NCBI RefSeq assembly: GCF_008831285.2
Contig: NC_045150.1
Location: 17,188,600-17,252,599, forward strand
Length of the DNA stretch: 64,000 nucleotides
Source of the DNA: Nymphaea colorata
Lineage: Eukaryota > Streptophyta > Magnoliopsida > Nymphaeales > Nymphaeaceae
Direction of reading: 5' to 3'
The notes beneath the pieces were generated by a model. It did not search any database and had not been told where the DNA came from. It worked only from the letters and a program-made list of their open reading frames with translations. Position 1 is the stretch's first letter; the number at the start of each line of letters is the position of its first letter. Of this stretch, positions 58,750 through 64,000 are shown one piece after another. Made by a program: the position numbers and the translations under genes.

Positions 58750-58993
58750 ATTTTAGAATGCAAATACCCTATTTGCACATAAGGCAATATCAGGCTGGGT
58801 GAGGGTCACATATTGCAATGCTTCCACAATACTTCAATATTAAGCAGCATCCTTGAACTTTGAATTGTTACTGGCAAATAATTTTATGAATGTGGCCATC
58901 GGCGTGTTCATGGGTTTGGTTTCATACATTTTTGCATGCTTGAAAAGATTAAAGATATTACTTTCTTTGAGATAACACCAGCTTCCTCTAACA
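58750..58993 (-). pseudogene. Copia RT-RNase H linker fragment, abutting the assembly gap
   Basis: The minus strand reads GVISKESNIFNLFKHAKMYE-type sequence in broken frames, then TKPMNTPMATFIKLF and SIVEALQYVTLTQPDIAL, the conserved copia segment between RT and RNase H. Two stops replace codons near the YRS position. Its orientation is opposite to the copia element right of the gap, so the gap lies at or within a junction of two insertions. Confidence 0.8.
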
Positions 58994-59093
58994 NNNNNNN
59001 NNNNNNNNNNNNNNNNNNNNNNNNNNNNNNNNNNNNNNNNNNNNNNNNNNNNNNNNNNNNNNNNNNNNNNNNNNNNNNNNNNNNNNNNNNNNN
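58994..59093. other. Assembly gap (100 N)
   Basis: Exactly 100 N, the conventional size for a gap of unknown length. Left of it is a minus-strand copia fragment; right of it is a plus-strand gag. The missing sequence should contain at least the 5' LTR and gag start of the right-hand element. Confidence 0.99.
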
Positions 59094-59880
59094 CTCCTTC
59101 AGAAACCATTGTCAAGGATGGCAAGATTGGAGTAAATCCGGAGTTCGCGTTTGGAAGAGGTCTGATCAACTAGCATTAAGTTGGATCAAGGCCACCGTCT
59201 CCGAACCAGTTCTTAGACAAATCGTGACTAGTAAATCAGCGTTTGAGGCATGGAATACACTGAAAAAGTCGTTTAGTTCTCAATCACCTTTGAGAATAAT
59301 GCTGTTGCGAAAGGAGTTACATTTCATTCAAAAAGGCAATATGGATATGCAAACTTACTTGGAGCGAATCAAATTTCTTGCTGATACACTATCCGCGGCC
59401 GGATTAGATACAACGGATGGTGATCTTGTACATATCACAATGAATGGTTTTGCCTATTGAATATGAAAGTTTTGTGACTCTCATTAGTGCTAATTCTTCA
59501 AATGCCTCGATTACGTTTTCTGAGTTGTTTGATCTTTTGCTCACGCTAGAGAAGAGACTTAATATGTTCAAGTCAGCTAGGGTCGATCCTCACAAATCTA
59601 TCCAAGCAACCACAGGTTGAAAACCAGATTGCTTTCAACACTTTTCGAGGGTGCGGAAGAGGACGAGGTGGCTTCAGATGTCAGCAAGGAGGACGATTCC
59701 AAGGAAGAGGAAATCGACCACATATTCAAAGTCAACCACCACAAAAATGGAGACTCCAACAACAATGCAGGAAATGGAAGTAATCCTGCTCCATCATCAC
59801 ATGTCAATATTGTGGACAGAAAGGTCACTCGGCAAGGACATGTTATGATATTCCGCGTGCATTCTCTACCATGAGTCTAC
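59094..59880 (+). pseudogene. Copia Gag with CCHC zinc knuckle, frameshifted
   Basis: Gag helical region: WIKATVSEPVLRQIV, FEAWNTLKKSFSSQSPLRIM and MDMQTYLERIKFLADTLSAA. The frame then breaks at the T4 run near 59449-59452. After a further shift there is an Arg/Gly-rich segment and a perfect knuckle CQYCGQKGHSARTC (about 59797-59840). Gag packages element RNA into virus-like particles. The N-terminal part is lost in the gap. Confidence 0.85.
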
Positions 59881-59892
59881 AAGAATCCACTG

Positions 59893-60135
59893 GTGAATAT
59901 TGGTATCCCCGACTCGGGAGCAACCAATCATATTGTCAACAATGATGAGATGATGCACAACAAGACGACATATGATGGATCGGACAATATCATGACTGGT
60001 AATGGTTCAAGTCTCTCTATTAAGCATATAGGGAATTTATTAGTTAATACTGCAGGGTCTTCGTTTCATCTTAACAATGCCCTGCATGTGCCCAAAATGG
60101 CTCACAATCTTTATCGGTGGGAAAATTACATCTGA
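59893..60135 (+). pseudogene. Copia aspartic protease
   Basis: Contains the active-site motif D-S-G-A (GIPDSGATNHIVNN, near 59905) and the following NIMTGNGSSLSIKHIGN and LHVPKMAHNL segments. The run CCCC at 59907-59910 has one base too many relative to the gag frame. Protease matures the Gag-Pol polyprotein. The catalytic Asp is present, unlike in the 11.5-16 kb element. Confidence 0.85.
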
Positions 60136-60140
60136 AATGA

Positions 60141-61540
60141 TTGATTTTTCGATTTTCACCACATGATTTTGTTATTAAGGATCGACAGATGGGCAAGGTT
60201 CTACTTCAAGGACCAAAGATGCGTAACGGGCTCTATCCCATTAAGGCGACGATGTCAAACATGGATTCATCTTCAACCAAGGGAGCAGCATTTAGTTGCT
60301 GGTTTCCAGCAGGCGTCAATAAAATTTCAGCACCATTCGAACTATGGCATCGGCGTCTTGGTCATGCCAACAAGAAGATCGTTGGTTTTTTAAATTCCAG
60401 TAGATTCATATCAATAAATTCTCCTATTCCAAAAGGAGTATGTCAGTCTTGTCTTTTCGGAAAAGGCACATAAGCAACCCTTTCCAACTTCTGATTTTCA
60501 AGCCTCACGACCTCTTGAAATGCTTCACATGGATGTATGGGGACCTGCCCCATCACCTCTCGAGAGGGATTCAGGTTCTTTCTACTCATCGTTGATGATT
60601 ATTCTAAATTTTCATGGTTGTTTCCTCTCAAAGCTAAGTCTGAAGTTGTTCTATGTTTCAAGAATTTTAAGATCATGATTGAAAAGCAGTTAAATGCACA
60701 TATATGCTCCATTCATTCTGACAATGGCAAAGAATTCGTAAACTCTAACTTAGCCTCATTCTGTGATGAACATGGGATTATGCATCAATTTTCTTGCCTT
60801 ACACTCCTGAACAAAATGGAATTGTTGAACGAAAAAATCGTCATACCGTCGAAACGGGATTAAGTATGCTTTATGATGTTGGATTATCATATAGTTTCTG
60901 GGTTGACGCTTTACGCACTGCCATTGATATCATCAATCGTTTACCAACTTTCAAGTTGCAGCACAAATCGCCCTTTTATATGCTATTTCACAAGGATCCA
61001 GAATATGCACATTTGAGGGTTTTTGGAGCCACATGCTGTCCACTATTGATGCCTATGAATGATTCCAAATTTCAGCCCAAGACTACTTCATGCATTTTCT
61101 TGGGTTATGCTAGTCATCATAAAGGATATTTATGCTATGACAAGCGACATCATCGCATTCTTATATCTCGACATGTTGTCTTTGATGAAACTCATACAGA
61201 TGGATCTGATTGTTCTGCAGATTTCACAGATGAACTTGTTTCTCGTTGGCTACAAAATATGGCTGACGGCTCTCCTTCTAGTCCAGTTGATCCAATGTGT
61301 GATCCAACACAGTCCACGACAGCCTCCACTTATACTGTGTTACCTCTTCCTATGGCTACAACCTCTGCCACAACTTCACCTCGTGAGCACTCGGTCAATC
61401 GCTCAATGAGACTGAAAGTCCTACATCAGAGACACCATCTGTTCTGGATACACCAACTACGTCTGATTTGGCTATTGATGTTGCCACCACCAGTCTTGAT
61501 CCTCCCACTCGATCTCATCCAATGCTAACCCATTCTATGA
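60141..61540 (+). pseudogene. Copia integrase, frameshifted
   Basis: The HHCC zinc-binding part is intact (WHRRLGHANKK ... CQSCLFGK). Catalytic acids are all visible in different frames: MLHMDVWGP, SIHSDNGKEFVN and EQNGIVERKNR. Breaks occur at the A4 run 60461-60464, before 60570, and near CC 60797-60798. The C-terminal part reads HLRVFGATCCPLL and CIFLGYASHHKGY. Integrase inserts element cDNA into chromosomes; no catalytic residue is lost here, only reading frame. Confidence 0.87.
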
Positions 61541-61559
61541 CAGGTTCTTCAAAACCAAA

Positions 61560-63065
61560 AGTCTTTTAGCCATCACAGCACAAGAGGAACCAGGGAATTT
61601 TAAAGAAGCCATTCAATCATCGTGCTGGCGTAATGCTATGCAAAATGAGTTCTCAGCATTGCAGAAAAACAAAACCTGGCATCTTGTACCCCCACAGCCG
61701 AATCTCCATGTCATTAGTTCCAAATGGGTTTACAAAATCAAACGTCACCCTAATGGTTCCATTGCACAACATAAAGATCGACTTGTCGCTCGGTGTTTTC
61801 TTCAAACAGCTGGCATTGACTATAAAGAAACTTTTAGTCCGACTGTCAAACCCACCACTATCAGAGTGTCACTATCTCTAGCTGCCCACTTTGGTTGGTC
61901 TTTACGACAACTTGATTTTGACAATGCGTTTCTTAATGGGTATCTTTCTGAAGATGTCTATATGGCTCAACCTGAGGGTTTTCAAGATAGCACCTTTCCT
62001 CATTATGTCTGCGAATTAGATAAAGCACTCTATGGGCTCAAGCAGGCTCCACGCGCATGATATCTTCGCCTGAGTTGCTTTCTTACTGATCTTGGTTTTG
62101 TTGTGTCTCAATCTGATGCATCCTTGTTTATTTACTCTCGTGATGGGCATCAACTTTATTTGATTGTTTATGTTGATGATTTGATAATTACCGGATCTGC
62201 ACTAGCCCTCATTTCTCGTATCATTACCCAGCTTGGTTCCACTTTTTTCGGTTAAAGATCTTGTCCCTCTCACATATTTTCTAGGCATTGAAGTCAAGCG
62301 ACAACCCGGTGAGATATACCAGTGCCAAGAAAATTACAATAATAGCATTCTTCGCAAAGCTAAAATGGATAATGCCAAACCCACAACGTCTCCCATGGTG
62401 ACTACCAAAAATGTCACAGTTGCTGAAGAATCCTCCTTTTTCGATCCCACACTATATAGGAGTGTGATAGGTGCATTACATTATGTTTCGCTGACACGAC
62501 CTGATATTACTTTTGTGGTAAATCGTGCCTATCAGTTCATACACTCTCCCAAAGTGGCTCATTGGACAATGGTTAAAAGAATACTTCGGTATTTAAAAGG
62601 CACCAGTCATTATGTTCTTCGCTTGACTCAATCGCCTTCATTGCAATTAAGCATCTATGCAGACACAGACTGGGCTGGAAGTCCGGAAGACCGAAAGTCG
62701 ACTGGTGGATTTGTTGCTCTCTTAGGAAATAATGTTATCTCATGGGCCTCCAGAAAACAAAGGACTGTAGCTCGATCCAGCACTGAAGCTGAATACAAAT
62801 CTCTAGCCTGTGCTGCTGCAGAAATACTATGGTTAAAATCGTTTCTCAAAGAATTGAAGATCTCCTCACAAGATACACCAGCCCTATGGTGCGATAATAT
62901 AGGTGCTTTATACCTAGCAGCAAATCCAGTCTTTCATGCTCGTACCAAACATGTTGAAATTGATTTCACTTCGTTAGAGATCATATCAATAAGGGAGAGA
63001 TACAAGTGAACTTCATTCGAACCAAAGAAAAAATGGCAGATGGGATGACAAAGGCTCTTGGAGAC
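61560..63065 (+). pseudogene. Copia reverse transcriptase and RNase H, frameshifted
   Basis: RT: HVISSKWVYKIKRHPNGSIA, RQLDFDNAFLNGYLSEDV, ALYGLKQAPRA, then TGA at 62058-62060 where Trp fits. The catalytic YVDD is at 62169-62180 (LIVYVDDLIITG). A T6 run (62243-62248) shifts the frame. The polymerase end and RNase H follow: YADTDWAGSPEDRKSTGGF, ARSSTEAEYKSLACAAAEI and LWCDNIGALYLAANP. A base is missing near 62967 before the last ~30 codons (KEKMADGMTKAL). Everything else needed for activity is present. Confidence 0.9.
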
Positions 63066-63120
63066 GCGATGTTCATGACTTTCAGAAACAATCTCAACGT
63101 CATAGAACTGCCGTTCAGAT

Positions 63121-63130
63121 TGCGGGAGAC
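63121..63130 (+). promoter_or_regulatory. Polypurine tract
   Basis: TGCGGGAGAC immediately precedes the LTR start TGTTAAGG. It primes plus-strand DNA synthesis. Confidence 0.6.
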
Positions 63131-63400
63131 TGTTAAGGAAGGTTTTGGATAATGATTGACGAGCATATAATTGTGGATCTAATTGGCATCGTCAATCCCC
63201 TATAATTGTGGATCTGATCTCAGTCCCCTATAATTGTGGGTCTGATACGATTTGATATCTTGCCATATTGTGTTGTAACCTCCCATCTACTGTACTCTAT
63301 ATATTTGTTGTTTTCTCAATCATATACAATGTAGAAGAGATTCTAGTATTTGCTCGTGTCCTCTCTTTCTCTCTCTCTCACGATACTCTTGGGTTTTTCA
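63131..63400 (+). repeat. 3' LTR (about 270 bp) with triplicated 18-bp motif
   Basis: Starts TGTTAAGGAAGG after the polypurine tract. The likely end is GGGTTTTTCA at 63400, giving TG...CA ends and matching the LTR at 36453-36656, whose ends are also TGTTAAGG and TTTTTCA. It contains three copies of TATAATTGTGGRTCTRAT at 63166-63183, 63201-63218 and 63229-63246, and a TATATATT box near 63299-63306. No 5' partner is in the window. Confidence 0.75.
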
Positions 63401-64000
63401 AAAACGTCACCAGTTTCATAATTTGTCACGAAGTGTGAATGGTTATCATGCTTCAGTAGGCCAAGTGACAGCAGTGTTTTCTTAAGCCGTACTTCGGGCT
63501 TGTTCCTCTAAGGCACCGGCAGCAACTCCTACTTCCCGTGTGCAAACTGCGACCGCATAGGTGTGAGAATGAGCTATTAGAACCACATATCACATATGCT
63601 AGTGCAGATATAACTAAGCAAATGCATGCACACTCTACCAGTCTCCTACGAAAGAAGTGTTAAAACATGGAAAAAAAAAACAACTTACGTGGTTGTGGTT
63701 CGGCATTTTGATGCCTGCATTCACGGGAAAGGCAGCTTTCTCGTTATTCATTCTCTGATGCTCTTGAGAGAAGATGGACTCTCAATATATAGAGTATAGG
63801 CCAGACTATTTTAGGTAAGATAATCACCCAGAATCCTACATGATAAGTAAAGTGTCAAGAAAAAAGGGATCGAATCTCTTATCAAGATCAGTTATTGTTA
63901 TGCAGACTACATTTTCGGTGGTTAATGGATTGGAAAAGAAAATGTGTAATATCATGAACTTGTATACCAAAAATCTTATAAGGGATAAACATTTTTTGTA
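63401..64000. other. Flank with a probable further copia LTR piece (63670-63850, minus)
   Basis: 63686-63800 includes TTACGTGGTTGTGGTTCGGC, CACGGGAAAGGCAGC and a TATATAG box near 63787-63793, a pattern seen in plant copia LTRs read on the minus strand and related in part to the LTR family at 15478 and 36980 (ACGTGGTTCGG). Boundaries were not found. The rest shows nothing recognisable. Confidence 0.35.

Larger units (their letters stand above)
59094..63400 (+). mobile_element. Ty1/copia retrotransposon, mid-gag to 3' LTR
   Basis: Plus-strand element running from gag (cut by the gap) through protease, integrase, RT and RNase H to a polypurine tract (63121-63130) and a 3' LTR (63131-63400). All catalytic motifs can be found if frames are switched. 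The breaks are mostly one-base changes in homopolymer runs rather than large deletions, so it is young, or intact but badly sequenced. Confidence 0.93.

Overview
This is nuclear DNA from a flowering plant. The evidence is spliced genes with GT-AG introns, plant-specific families (a DUF26 cysteine-rich receptor kinase, an NB-ARC/LRR resistance-gene remnant), several Ty1/copia retrotransposons, a plant-type hAT transposase with GGGCC-rich subterminal repeats, and abundant (AT)n and (CT)n microsatellites. The species cannot be fixed from the sequence. The region is gene-poor and repeat-rich: I found no clearly intact host gene, only decayed, truncated or captured ones. Layout: 0.2-7.1 kb (minus) is a cysteine-rich receptor-like kinase (CRK) whose six exons can be followed although it carries two stop codons and a one-base deletion; a decayed copia fragment sits in its last visible intron between two copies of a ~360 bp segment. 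7.1-11.5 kb is AT-rich spacer with small duplications and a ~130 bp (AT)n tract. 11.5-16.0 kb (minus) is a nearly full copia element (5' LTR, primer-binding site, gag, protease, integrase, RT, start of RNase H) that kept one reading frame but carries nine stop codons. 16.0-24.8 kb is mostly non-coding, with CGAGC-rich repeat clusters and weak ORFs. 24.8-26.1 kb (minus) holds exons of one or two spliced genes I could not identify, the upstream one with stops. 27.5-35.3 kb is a less AT-rich, non-autonomous retroelement-like block with direct repeats 3.6 kb apart, inverted LTR-like arms and a tRNA-Met-type primer-binding site. 35.8-38.4 kb (plus) is an NLR pseudogene split by a copia fragment that itself contains a solo LTR with target-site duplication. 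40.3-42.6 kb is a tandem array of ~105 bp and ~354 bp units. 43.9-46.2 kb (minus) is the 3' part of a hAT transposon that apparently carries two exons of a phosphoglycerate kinase gene between its transposase and its terminus. 53.3 kb has one DNA-ligase exon. 58.75-63.4 kb contains an RT fragment (minus), a 100-N assembly gap, and another copia element (plus) that is nearly complete from mid-gag to the 3' LTR. The genes do not form a pathway. The window reads as a history of insertion and decay: host genes (CRK, NLR, PGK, ligase) broken, split or copied by mobile elements. Two decay signatures differ clearly: the 11.5-16 kb copia has only C-to-T type stops in an unshifted frame, whereas the 59-63 kb copia next to the assembly gap has mostly one-base homopolymer indels, which may be sequencing errors. 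The most interesting candidate is the hAT element with the PGK exons.
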